From assembly GCA_035628915.1 (NCBI GenBank), contig DASPIW010000048.1, positions 205,174-269,173 of the forward strand: DNA of 64,000 bases, in the 5' to 3' direction. Shown here piece by piece: positions 47,734-56,377 of this stretch. The notes under the pieces were generated by a model. That model searched no databases. It saw nothing but the letters and a program-made list of their open reading frames with translations, and was not told the DNA's origin. The position numbers and the translations under genes are program-made. The DNA comes from JARBUG01 sp035628915 (GTDB lineage: Bacteria > Bacillota > Sulfobacillia > Symbiobacteriales > Symbiobacteriaceae). How positions within the stretch are numbered: position 1 is the first letter of the stretch; each line of letters starts with the position of its first letter.

Positions 47734-50259
47734 TCAGTCGGCTCCGGGGGCGTCGAGCACCAGCGGGAAGCTGGCGGTGAACCGCGAGCCCTTGTCGAGT
47801 TCGCTTTCCACTTTAATGTATCCGCCGTGCTCTTCAACGAGCATCTTTACGATAGAGAGTCCAAGGCCCGTGCCGCCCGCTTCGCGGGCGTACTTGTTCT
47901 CGCCGCGGAAGAACTTTTCAAAGACCCGCTTCTGCTCGGCGGGCGGAATGCCGACGCCGGTATCTTCCACGATCAACTGCACCGACGCGTGGTCCTGGTT
48001 GACGATGACCTTGACGCTGCCTTCTTTGGTGTACTTGACGGCGTTGCTCACCAGGTTGGATGCGATCTGGGTGAGGCGGTCGGGGTCGGCCGAGATGAGC
48101 GGCAGGTTCGGCTCCACCTGGACCGAGAACCCCAGCCCTTTCTGCTCTGCCTGGACCCGGAAGGTCTCCGCCACATGCGTGACCACGTCGGCCAGCTGTA
48201 CGGGGCGGCACTGCAGGGGCATCCGTCCGGCTTCGATCCGCTGGACGTCAAGCAGGTCGTTGATCAGGTTGGACAGCCGGTCGGTGTTGCGTTTGACGAC
48301 CGTCAGGAACTCCTTTTGCTGGGGTTCCAGTCCGCCCACCTGTTCGTTCATCACGAGGCTGAGGTAGCCCATGATGGAAGTGAGGGGGGTCCGCAGTTCA
48401 TGAGAGACCGTATTGACGAATTCGGACTTGAGGCGGTCCAGCTTGGCCAGCTCGGTGACATCCTGGAAGGTGAACAGGCGGCCCACCAGCACGTTGCCGC
48501 GACCGACCGGAGCGGAGGACCACTGCAGGACGTAGCCGTTGGTCAGCTGAATCGTACCGCCGCCGGTCCGGTCGACCGACTGCACCAGTGAGCGGACGCC
48601 GCCCACGAAGGGGTCGCCGGGCGGGAGCTGCTTGCCCATCCGGAGCAAGACCGTTTCCAGGTTAGCGCCTTCGGGTACGTCGCCGAAAAACTCCTGGAAC
48701 GTGGCATTGACCACCAGCAGGTTGCCCGCGGTGTCCGTAAGCCAGGCGCCGGGACGCATGGTTGAGACGATGGACAGGTAGATATCCAGCTGGGCGGAGG
48801 CCCGGTCCCGTTCCTCCTCAAGCTGGGCGTTGAGCTCCTCGACTTGAGCGGCTTGCTCCTGCAGCGCCTGCAGGCCCTTGCGGACTTCCAGATGGCTCAG
48901 TGCGGCGACCAGGGCGACGGCGGCCTGCCGGGCGACGCTGCTACGCAGGGCCTCTGCTTCCGGCGGAATTTCAGTTGTCTCGGAATAAGCCACCAGTGCA
49001 ACGCCAACTACGCGGTTAGCATGGACCAGAGGAATATAGATTTCTTGCATAACCGGAGCGGCGCCCTGCCAGTTATCAATACGGTGAGCGGCGTCCGGGT
49101 AACGGGAGACCACGGCTTCCTGGCGCTCCACGCACCGGGCGAGGGCGCCGGCGGGCTTAAGCCGCGTGCCGGGCCAGCGCGGTGAGAGCCAACGTTCGGT
49201 CTGAACGACCATTTGCTCGCTGTGCTGGTCCGCAACCAGCATGAGGCCGGCTGAGCCTTTGTAGAGATCCAAATACTCGTCAAGAATCAACGAACAGACC
49301 TGATTTATGTCGAGGGTACCGATCAGGGCATCGCCGATGCGGTTCAGGCGGCTGACCCGCTCTTCCTGCTTCTCGAGGTCTTCTGTCCGGGACTGCAGTT
49401 CATCCTGCTGCGCCAGGAGTTCCTCATTCTGGGCGATCAGCTCTTCCTGCTGGGCCTGCAGCTCTTCTTCCTGAGCGGCCAGGGTCATGGACATGGCGCT
49501 GAACGCTTCGGCCACATCCTGCAGTTCGCCGTCCAGGCCGGCGTCGGCCACGACGCCGCGCTCGCCGCCTGCGATGCGTTCGGCAGCGGCGGCCAGGGCG
49601 CCGGTGCCCCGGGTGATGCTCCGGGCGAAGACCATAAAGCCCGCCAGTGCCAGAATGGCGGCCACGCCCACGCTAATCCATGTAATACGCTGAAAGTTTA
49701 CGGCAGCACGGTTTACACTATCTACTTCGGTCTGCAGCTTTGCCTGCTCGCCGTCAATATAAGCCTGGGCGCCCCTGCGGATCTCATCAATGTAATTGAG
49801 GCCGATCCGGTCAATAATCAGCTTGCCGGCTGTCGGATCCCCGGCTCGCTTCTTAGCAATTTCAACGTCGGCAACTTCCTTGCGCCACGTTTGGACCAGC
49901 CCGGAGACCTGCCTGACCCGGGCGAGTTGCTGCGCGTCGCCCAAGGCTGCGGTGTTCAGTTCGTTCAGAAGCATGTCCATGCGCGATATGGAGGAGTAGT
50001 AGGGCTGGAGGAAGTCTTCCTGGCCGGCGAGGAGGTATCCCCGCAGGGCGGAAATCATTTCGGCAAAGGTGCCGCTCACCCTCTCCATGTTCACGACGTG
50101 CCCGCGGGTCGTCTCCGCTGCCTGCTGCACGCCCTTGACATGGTTAAAGGAGACGGCCAGTTCGATTCCCAACGCGATCAGCATCGCCAGAAGCAGGCAA
50201 AGCAGGCCGAGCATCCGGACCCGCCAGCCTTGATCCCAGCGGTAGCGGCGTGGCTTCAT
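47734..50259 (-). CDS. Membrane sensor histidine kinase (CHASE3-HAMP-GAF-PAS-HisKA-HATPase)
   Basis: An 841-residue sensor. Two membrane helices (about 14-36 and 197-217) flank an extracellular helical domain with CHASE3 character (SALRGYLLAGQEDFL). A HAMP region and a Gln/Glu-rich coiled coil (AAQEEELQAQQEELIAQNEE) lead to a GAF domain (about 310-460) and a PAS domain (about 500-610). The phospho-acceptor histidine is in VSHELRTPLTSIMGYL, and ATP-binding motifs are DRLTQIASNLVSNAVKY, VEDTGVGIP and GGTGLGLSIVK. It overlaps the response regulator gene by 4 nt. The ligand is unknown. Confidence 0.92.
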   Translation of the reverse strand: MKPRRYRWDQGWRVRMLGLLCLLLAMLIALGIELAVSFNHVKGVQQAAETTRGHVVNMERVSGTFAEMISALRGYLLAGQEDFLQPYYSSISRMDMLLNELNTAALGDAQQLARVRQVSGLVQTWRKEVADVEIAKKRAGDPTAGKLIIDRIGLNYIDEIRRGAQAYIDGEQAKLQTEVDSVNRAAVNFQRITWISVGVAAILALAGFMVFARSITRGTGALAAAAERIAGGERGVVADAGLDGELQDVAEAFSAMSMTLAAQEEELQAQQEELIAQNEELLAQQDELQSRTEDLEKQEERVSRLNRIGDALIGTLDINQVCSLILDEYLDLYKGSAGLMLVADQHSEQMVVQTERWLSPRWPGTRLKPAGALARCVERQEAVVSRYPDAAHRIDNWQGAAPVMQEIYIPLVHANRVVGVALVAYSETTEIPPEAEALRSSVARQAAVALVAALSHLEVRKGLQALQEQAAQVEELNAQLEEERDRASAQLDIYLSIVSTMRPGAWLTDTAGNLLVVNATFQEFFGDVPEGANLETVLLRMGKQLPPGDPFVGGVRSLVQSVDRTGGGTIQLTNGYVLQWSSAPVGRGNVLVGRLFTFQDVTELAKLDRLKSEFVNTVSHELRTPLTSIMGYLSLVMNEQVGGLEPQQKEFLTVVKRNTDRLSNLINDLLDVQRIEAGRMPLQCRPVQLADVVTHVAETFRVQAEQKGLGFSVQVEPNLPLISADPDRLTQIASNLVSNAVKYTKEGSVKVIVNQDHASVQLIVEDTGVGIPPAEQKRVFEKFFRGENKYAREAGGTGLGLSIVKMLVEEHGGYIKVESELDKGSRFTASFPLVLDAPGAD

Positions 50260-50618
50260 TTCAGTACCTCCCCAATGGTGCTGATCAACTGCTCGAGGGG
50301 GTAGGGCTTCACCAAATAGGCAGCGGCTCCGGCGTTAATGCCCGCCTGGATGTCGTGACCCTGGGCCCGGGCGGTCATCAGAATCACGGGGATGTGCCTC
50401 AGGGCCGGGTCCGCCTTGAGCGCCTTGACCGTCTGCAGACCGTCCATAATCGGCATCATCCAGTCGACCAAAATGAGGTCGGGCGGCTCCCTGCGGGCCA
50501 TTTTCAGGGCCTCCGAGCCGTCGGGGGCCAGTGTCACCGAGTAGCCGCTGAACTGCAACTGAAACTGTACCAGGCGGGCAATGTCCATATCATCTTCCGC
50601 CACGAGAATGCGCTTCAT
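50256..50618 (-). CDS. Single-domain response regulator
   Basis: A 120-residue CheY-like receiver with acidic pocket EDDMD, phospho-acceptor aspartate in LILVDWMMPIMDG, Thr in VILMTARA and lysine in YLVKPYP. It has no output domain, so it must signal through partners or phosphorelay. The ATG follows GGAGGGATATAG. It is the first gene of the operon, and its stop overlaps the kinase start (ATGA). Confidence 0.92.
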   Translation of the reverse strand: MKRILVAEDDMDIARLVQFQLQFSGYSVTLAPDGSEALKMARREPPDLILVDWMMPIMDGLQTVKALKADPALRHIPVILMTARAQGHDIQAGINAGAAAYLVKPYPLEQLISTIGEVLK

Positions 50619-50789
50619 TCTATATCCCTCCGTCAGTTCAACGGCCAGTGTCAAGGAATTAGGATTCGTCGGGACGGTGGTTGAAACCCTCCTGCACCCG
50701 AAGAAGGATAAACAGAGACGGGTTACAGGATTTTCTCCCGTAACCCTGCCTGCAAAGCCTGTGGGTGGTGGCGGAGTCCTGAAAGCGTT

Positions 50790-50816
50790 GAGAGGGGGTC
50801 GGTCTGACCCCCTCTC
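50790..50816. terminator. Hairpin downstream of tRNA-Leu
   Basis: GAGAGGGGGTC (50790-50800) pairs with GACCCCCTCTC (50806-50816), 8 nt after the tRNA 3' end on the minus strand. Confidence 0.7.
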
Positions 50817-50823
50817 ATTTCTA

Positions 50824-50910
50824 TGGTGCCGAAGGCCGGACTCGAACCGGCACGGGGGGTTACCCCACTCGATTTTGAGTCGAGCGCGTCTGCCATTCCA
50901 CCACTCCGGC
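50824..50910 (-). tRNA. tRNA-Leu (anticodon CAA)
   Basis: An 87-nt class II tRNA. The acceptor stem GCCGGAG pairs with CTTCGGC (one G-T), and CCA is encoded. The anticodon stem CTCGA/TCGAG encloses CTCAAAA, giving anticodon CAA for UUG codons. The variable arm (GTGGGGTAACCCCCC) is long, as expected for leucine, and the T-loop GGTTCGAGTCC is canonical. Confidence 0.95.
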
Positions 50911-50926
50911 ATCTGCTGCGTGGATT

Positions 50927-50956
50927 ATGATATCACAGCCAGACCGTGCTGCGCAA
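50927..50956 (-). promoter_or_regulatory. Promoter of tRNA-Leu
   Basis: On the minus strand TTGCGC (50956-50951), 18-bp spacer, TATCAT (50932-50927), ending 17 nt before the tRNA 5' end. Confidence 0.55.
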
Positions 50957-51128
50957 GGTGCGCCTGCCTCCAAAATCCGGCTGCCAGATCGCCCAAGGAA
51001 TTTCCGACCGCAAGCTTGAAATTCCTTATGACATCGTACAACTTGCATCAGCGTATCCTTCAAGCCGCACGGTACCCTACACAGCTTGCCGTCGTTCGCA
51101 ACATCATATACAATATACCTTTGATGTG

Positions 51129-51156
51129 TTGACCTCTTGTTTTGTGACGTTAAAAT
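51129..51156 (+). promoter_or_regulatory. Promoter of the ECF sigma operon
   Basis: TTGACC (51129-51134), 16-bp spacer, TAAAAT (51151-51156). Downstream, TTCTCGA (51188-51194) and TCGAGAA (51201-51207) form a hairpin in the leader. The rest of the gap from 50957 holds nothing I can assign. Confidence 0.6.
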
Positions 51157-51273
51157 GCCGACATAAATCGTCTACACCCTGAATTTTTTCTCGAACTTTG
51201 TCGAGAACATGGAACAATGTGCCCCCCATTTACGTCTCCAACAATGCCCCAGGATGGGGGAGGAGTGAACCAG

Positions 51274-51906
51274 GTGTCGAAGTCCCTCGACGAACTGCTC
51301 GTAGAGAGGGCGAAACGCGGCGACGCCGAGGCGTTTGAGCAGTTGACGAGCCAGTACTACCGGAAGGTTTACAACTTTGCCTACCGGGCGACCGGCCATC
51401 ACGAGGATGCCAGCGACGTGGCCCAGGAAGCCTTCGTGCGAGCGTACATGTCACTGCCTGAGTTTCGCGGTGACTCCTCCTTTCAGACGTGGCTGCTCCG
51501 CATCACCCAGAACGCCTGCCTCGACGAGCTGCGCCGGCGTAAGCGCCGCAAGGTGACATCGCTGGACGAACCCGTGTCGGTGGACGATGGCGAAATAGAC
51601 CGCCAGTTGGCCGTTGCCGACGTTTCCGACAGTCCGGAGCAAGCGCTTGAAAGAGTGGAGATTCAGCGGGCCGTTCAGCAGTCGATCAATGCATTGGATG
51701 AAGAGTTCCGTGTCGTAGTGATCATGCGGGATATTCAAGGATATTCCTATAACGAGATTGCCGATACGCTGGGGATTAATCTCGGCACGGTAAAGTCCCG
51801 GCTGAACCGAGCACGGCATGCGCTGAAAGAAATGTTCGGCCGGCTGGAACTTTTGGCCCCGAGAGTCGTCTACAGCGGTAGGAGGGGAAAAACCCATGAA
51901 CTGTGA
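51274..51906 (+). CDS. ECF RNA polymerase sigma factor (SigW-like)
   Basis: A 210-residue extracytoplasmic-function sigma factor. Region 2 (about 15-85) contains YYRKVYNFAYRATGHHEDAS and DVAQEAFVRAYMSLPEFRGD. A linker with Asp/Glu-rich sequence follows, and region 4 (about 130-190) contains MRDIQGYSYNEIADTLGINL and GTVKSRLNRARHALKEMF. The start is GTG 51274, 8 nt after AGGAG; GTG 51265 is too close to the ribosome binding site. It overlaps the anti-sigma gene by 11 nt. Confidence 0.93.
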   Translation: MSKSLDELLVERAKRGDAEAFEQLTSQYYRKVYNFAYRATGHHEDASDVAQEAFVRAYMSLPEFRGDSSFQTWLLRITQNACLDELRRRKRRKVTSLDEPVSVDDGEIDRQLAVADVSDSPEQALERVEIQRAVQQSINALDEEFRVVVIMRDIQGYSYNEIADTLGINLGTVKSRLNRARHALKEMFGRLELLAPRVVYSGRRGKTHEL

Positions 51907-52930
51907 CGGAGTGAGCATTCTACTCTCTGCGTATCTGGATGGTGAACTGACCCCGGGGGAACTCCTGCGAGTGGAGGAGCACCTCCGGCGTTGCCATGCC
52001 TGCGCAGACGAGGTGGACTCCCTCCGCCAGACCGTGGCGCTGGTCGCTTCCCTTGAGGAAGTGGAGGTGCCCGTCTCCTTCCAGGCTCAGCTTCATCAAC
52101 GCCTGGTGGCCCTCGGGCCGCCCGTGGCCGTCGGTCCCCGCACCCGTGCCGTTCCGGCGTGGCAGCGCGGCGTCCGCCGCTGGGCTGCACCGGCAGCAGC
52201 CGCTGCCGCTGCCCTTGCCATCGGGGTTTCGACGTATGGCCAATGGGGGCAGCTATCCGGCGGTCTGAACGGCGGTGTAGGCAACTTTACGCATCAGCCG
52301 CCGCCCAAACTGGCCGTAACCGACCAGCAGCCGGCCGTGGATCCTGTGGACCCCGACAAGGGCGTACAGATCACGGATGTCAGGCAGCCCGATGTGACCA
52401 CCCTTCCACCTCCTGAGAACAACATCAGCGAACCACCTGCACCGGTGGTGGCCCCGGGGCCGACCGACGTCATTGACGGCCCTCGCGTGGTGACTGCCAC
52501 GCCCGATCCGGGCACGTCGGTCGCCGCCGAGCCGAAGATGGTGTATCATTACAACATCGTGGTGAAGGAGACCCTTCACGAAGAGACCCTGGCGCTGATC
52601 CGCTCCGAGAATATCCTGGCAACGCTTGGGGAGAATGGTACGTTGACGGCCAAGGTGCCGGTTGCCAACCGTGAGGCGGCGCTGGAGCGTTACTCCACCG
52701 TCTACTTTCCGGGCGCTACGATTGACGATGACAGCCAGGACATCGCTCTGGACATTGCGGGGGCCGAGCGCCGGCTGAAGCAGGCGGAGCAGCGGTTGGA
52801 GCAGAACACGAAGCTGGCCGGAGCCGTTCAGGATTCGGACCAGAAGGCGGTTGCAGAGTTGAAGGACGAACTGGCTGAGCTGGTCCGTCAGACCACGTAC
52901 GTCACGTTTGTCGTGACCTTTACCCCTTAG
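51896..52930 (+). CDS. Membrane anti-sigma factor with zinc-binding domain and DUF4349-like C-terminus
   Basis: A 344-residue protein. The N-terminal zinc anti-sigma domain (about 1-65) has LSAYLDGELTPGE and HLRRCHACADEV (HxxxCxxC). A membrane helix lies near 98-115, followed by a long Pro-rich extracytoplasmic linker (about 130-215). The C-terminal domain (about 215-344), with VYHYNIVVKETLHEETLALI, a coiled-coil hairpin and TYVTFVVTFTP, resembles DUF4349. The membrane-crossing layout suggests that an envelope signal releases the sigma factor. The ATG follows GGAGGGG within the sigma gene end. The DUF4349 assignment is by pattern only. Confidence 0.83.
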   Translation: MNCDGVSILLSAYLDGELTPGELLRVEEHLRRCHACADEVDSLRQTVALVASLEEVEVPVSFQAQLHQRLVALGPPVAVGPRTRAVPAWQRGVRRWAAPAAAAAAALAIGVSTYGQWGQLSGGLNGGVGNFTHQPPPKLAVTDQQPAVDPVDPDKGVQITDVRQPDVTTLPPPENNISEPPAPVVAPGPTDVIDGPRVVTATPDPGTSVAAEPKMVYHYNIVVKETLHEETLALIRSENILATLGENGTLTAKVPVANREAALERYSTVYFPGATIDDDSQDIALDIAGAERRLKQAEQRLEQNTKLAGAVQDSDQKAVAELKDELAELVRQTTYVTFVVTFTP

Positions 52931-52940
52931 GAGTGTGTCG

Positions 52941-53618
52941 GTGAAGCCACAGCACTTTTCGGTACTCGCCGGGTTTCTGCTGCTGACGGCGCTCGTCCTT
53001 GTGCTGACGGGGCGGCCGGCAGACCGGGCCGGTACGAAGGCACTGACCCCTGCCCGGGTCGTTACGGTCACGGGCGAGGGTGAAGTCAGGGTCAAGCCCG
53101 ATACGATGCTGGTCACCTTTGGCGTGAATCTGCACCGGACTTCGGCGGTTGATGCGGAGAAGCAGGCGCTGGATACGATGGCGCAGATTCGCACGGCCGT
53201 CGTTCAGGCTGGCGCCGAAGGGGAGCGCACCGAGCTTTCCGTGGTAATTCTGACGCCGGACACCTATCAGGATTTTTCCGGCACTGTGCGAATCTCCGGG
53301 TTTCAGGCCAAAGGGACGGTAGAAGGTGTGGTCAGGCACATCAGCCGGGCCCAGGACGTGCTGGACGCCGGGCTGGGCGCCGGCGCCACCTCGGTGGACG
53401 CCGTCCGGTACACCCTGGCGGATGCGGAGACGGCCAGGCAGGCCGCCATGAAGGCGGCGCTGGATAACGCCAGGGAGCGCGCGGGCGCGATGGCGCGCGC
53501 CGACGGAGAGCGCCTCGGCCCCCTACAAAGCATGGAAGTGCTGCTGGAGGAGTCACCTGCAGGCACCGCCGAAGGGCTGGTCTTCCGGGCCAAGGTGAAA
53601 GCTGCGTTTGCATACTAG
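52941..53618 (+). CDS. SIMPL domain exported protein (DUF541)
   Basis: A 225-residue protein with an N-terminal signal anchor (VLAGFLLLTALVLVLTG). The SIMPL domain follows (VVTVTGEGEVRVKPDTMLVT, then the TISPxY-type strand region and ARAMARADGERLG-like helix), typical of DUF541 proteins. It is the third gene of the ECF operon, so it may be part of the envelope stress response the sigma factor controls. GTG 52941 lies 7 nt after TAGGAG; GTG 52935 is too close. A paralogue without a signal peptide is at 7107-7739. Confidence 0.85.
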   Translation: MKPQHFSVLAGFLLLTALVLVLTGRPADRAGTKALTPARVVTVTGEGEVRVKPDTMLVTFGVNLHRTSAVDAEKQALDTMAQIRTAVVQAGAEGERTELSVVILTPDTYQDFSGTVRISGFQAKGTVEGVVRHISRAQDVLDAGLGAGATSVDAVRYTLADAETARQAAMKAALDNARERAGAMARADGERLGPLQSMEVLLEESPAGTAEGLVFRAKVKAAFAY

Positions 53619-53625
53619 GTCATCC

Positions 53626-53656
53626 AAGCGGAGAGGCAGTCTGCCCCTCCGCTTTT
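53626..53656 (+). terminator. Terminator of the ECF operon
   Basis: AAGCGGAG (53626-53633) pairs with CTCCGCTT (53647-53654), with inner GCAG/CTGC, followed by TTTTCCATTTTT. Confidence 0.8.
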
Positions 53657-53731
53657 CCATTTTTGCAGGGTAATGAGGCGCCCTTCTTGAAATAAGCGGG
53701 AAGTCTTCGGTCAAGCTAAAGGGTACTAGGG

Positions 53732-56371
53732 GTGAACGCATTGGCTGCCAAACGCAAGCTGCTCCTCCTGGACGGCAACAGCCTCGCCAACCGCGCTTTC
53801 TATGCGCTCCGGCTGTTTTCCACCAGCGATGGGGTCTTCACGAATGCCGTCTACGGGTTCCTTACGATGCTCTATAGACTGCTCGAGGAAGAGAAGCCAG
53901 ACTACCTCGCCGTCGCTTTCGACAAGGGCGCCGTCACCTTCCGCCACGCTCAGTACGCAGAGTACAAGGGCACCCGAAAGGGGGCCCCGGACGAGTTCAA
54001 GCCCCAGCTTGAGCTGCTGCGGCAGGTTTTGACAGCGCTCAACGTTCCGTGGTTCCGAGTGGAGAATTTCGAGGCGGACGACCTGCTGGGCACCCTCTCC
54101 AAGCAGGCCGCCGCGCAGGATGTCGAGACGCTGGTCGTCACAGGCGACCGCGACGCCCTACAGTTGATTGAGGATAATATCACCGTGGTGATGACCAAGA
54201 AGGGCATCTCCGAAACGGTGCGCTACACCCCGCAGCTGCTGAAAGAGGAATACGGCCTCAGCCCGCAGCAGATCATCGACCTGAAGGCCCTGATGGGCGA
54301 CGCCTCGGACAACATTCCCGGTGTGCCGGGCGTGGGCGAGAAGACGGCCCTGAAGCTGCTGCTTGACTACGGTACGGTCGACGGCGTCTATGACCACCTG
54401 GGTGAGATCAAGGGCGCCCTCAAGGAGAAGCTGGCCGCCAGCCGCAATTTGGCGGACCTGTCCAGGCGGCTGGCCACCATTTCGCTGCAGGCGCCGGTCG
54501 CATTCGAGCCGGAGCAGTTCCGGCTTAAGGAGCCCAACTACGCCGAAGCCATATCCATGTTCAAGCGGCTGGAGTTCAAGAGCCTGTTGCCGAAGGTGAC
54601 GCCGAAGGAAGACGCCCCTGAGGCGGCCCGGGTCGCCGAAACCGTGGCGCAGGCCGGCGTAGCCGCCGTCGAGCCCGTGGAAGTGCGCAGCGCCGCCGAC
54701 CTGCTGGCCCGGACAGCTGAGGCCCCGTTTGTGGGTGTGCTCGCGGCCTGTTCGGCGCCGTCCGCCGATCCGGGGCGCCCCATGCCCGTGGCGGCAGCCG
54801 TGGCGGTCCGGGGCGAGGTGCTCTGGCTGGCCGGCGAGGCGCTCACCGAGTCCGGATTGGGCGCACTGCTGGAGCGGACCGGCCATGTAATCGGGCATGA
54901 TCTCAAGCCCCTGTACAACTGGGCCTACGCCCGGGGCCTGACCCCCGTGCCGCCCGAGTTTGATGCCACCCTGGCCATGTATCTACTGGACCCGGGCCGC
55001 AACACCTACTTGCTGGAGGATATGGCCCGGCACTTCGGGCTCGGCGAACTGCCGTCGGGCGACCTGCCCGGCGCCTGGGCGACCCGTGCTTCGGTGCTTG
55101 GGCAGCTGCGCGAAAAGATGCTCGGTGCCCTGGAAGAGCAGGGTCTGCTCCATCTCTTCCGGGAGATCGAAACGCCGCTCATGCCGCTCCTGGCGGAAAT
55201 GGAAGCCGCCGGCGTGGGCATTAACCAGGCGACTCTGGCGGAGATGTCCACTGAGCTGCAGCGGCGGATTGAGCAGTTGACTTCGGAAATCCACAGAGAG
55301 GCGGGCGTGGCCTTTACGATCGGCAGCCCGAAACAGCTGGGCGAAGTGCTTTTCGAAAAGCTGCAGCTTCCCAAGGGCAAAAAGACCAAGACCGGTGCAT
55401 ACTCCACGGACGCAGAAGTGCTGGAAGAACTGGCCGACGATTTCCCCATCGTCGCAAAGATTCTCGACTGGCGGACGCTGACCAAGCTGAAGGGCACCTA
55501 TGTGGACGCCCTCGGCTCCCTGATCGCCCGCGATGGGCGCATCCACACTACGTTCGCCCAGACGGTTGCGGAAACGGGGCGCCTCTCCAGCAAGGATCCG
55601 AATCTGCAGAACATCCCTATCCGCATCGAAGAAGGGCGCCGCATCCGCCGGGCCTTCATTCCCGGACCGGGCAATCTGATCGTGGCGGCCGACTACTCGC
55701 AGATCGAGCTGCGGGTGGTGGCCCATTACTCGGGCGACCCGGAACTGCGGCACGCCTTTGAGACGGACCAGGATATTCACACTCGCACGGCTTCGGTGGT
55801 CTGGGGCGTGCCGATGGATCAGGTCACCTCCGACATGCGCCGCAAGGCCAAGGCCGTCAACTTCGGCCTGATCTACGGGCAGACGGACTTTGGCCTGGCC
55901 CGGGCCGTGGGCATGAGCCGGGGCGAAGCCAAGCAGTTCATCGAAACGTATTTCGAGAAGTTCTCCGGCGTGCGGGAGTACATGGACGCCAAGAAGGCCG
56001 AAGCCCGTGAAAAGGGCTACGTCACCACGCTGGACGGCCGCAAGCGCCCCCTACCCGAGATTACCCACCGCATCTTCACGGTGCGCCAGAACGCCGAGCG
56101 CATGGCCATCAACACGCCCATTCAGGGCACCGCCGCCGACATGATGAAGCGGGCCATGATCGCCGTCCGGGAAGCACTGCGGGGCTCCGGCCTCAAGGCC
56201 AGGATGATCCTGCAAGTGCACGACGAGCTGGTTTTCGAATGTGCGGAAGCTGACGTTCCCGCCCTGAAGGACCTGGTGCGGCGGGAGATGGAAGGTGCCA
56301 TGAAGCTTTCCGTGCCCCTGAAAGTCGACGCCAAGGTCGGGCGCGACTGGTATTCGGTCGAAAAGGTGTAG
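53732..56371 (+). CDS. polA: DNA polymerase I
   Basis: An 879-residue polymerase. The N-terminal 5'-3' exonuclease domain (about 1-290) has LLLDGNSLANRAFYAL, FEADDLLGTLSKQA and GDASDNIPGVPGVGEKTA. The middle domain (about 300-470) keeps the fold but lacks the DxE and later acidic motifs of a proofreading exonuclease, as in Bacillus and Thermus. The polymerase domain has the catalytic aspartates in VAADYSQIELRVVAHYS and VHDELVFE, plus helix O RRKAKAVNFGLIYG. The GTG start is weakly supported by AAAGGGTACTAGGG. It begins an operon with mutM, a small ORF and coaE. Confidence 0.95.
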   Translation: MNALAAKRKLLLLDGNSLANRAFYALRLFSTSDGVFTNAVYGFLTMLYRLLEEEKPDYLAVAFDKGAVTFRHAQYAEYKGTRKGAPDEFKPQLELLRQVLTALNVPWFRVENFEADDLLGTLSKQAAAQDVETLVVTGDRDALQLIEDNITVVMTKKGISETVRYTPQLLKEEYGLSPQQIIDLKALMGDASDNIPGVPGVGEKTALKLLLDYGTVDGVYDHLGEIKGALKEKLAASRNLADLSRRLATISLQAPVAFEPEQFRLKEPNYAEAISMFKRLEFKSLLPKVTPKEDAPEAARVAETVAQAGVAAVEPVEVRSAADLLARTAEAPFVGVLAACSAPSADPGRPMPVAAAVAVRGEVLWLAGEALTESGLGALLERTGHVIGHDLKPLYNWAYARGLTPVPPEFDATLAMYLLDPGRNTYLLEDMARHFGLGELPSGDLPGAWATRASVLGQLREKMLGALEEQGLLHLFREIETPLMPLLAEMEAAGVGINQATLAEMSTELQRRIEQLTSEIHREAGVAFTIGSPKQLGEVLFEKLQLPKGKKTKTGAYSTDAEVLEELADDFPIVAKILDWRTLTKLKGTYVDALGSLIARDGRIHTTFAQTVAETGRLSSKDPNLQNIPIRIEEGRRIRRAFIPGPGNLIVAADYSQIELRVVAHYSGDPELRHAFETDQDIHTRTASVVWGVPMDQVTSDMRRKAKAVNFGLIYGQTDFGLARAVGMSRGEAKQFIETYFEKFSGVREYMDAKKAEAREKGYVTTLDGRKRPLPEITHRIFTVRQNAERMAINTPIQGTAADMMKRAMIAVREALRGSGLKARMILQVHDELVFECAEADVPALKDLVRREMEGAMKLSVPLKVDAKVGRDWYSVEKV

Positions 56372-56377
56372 TGAGCC

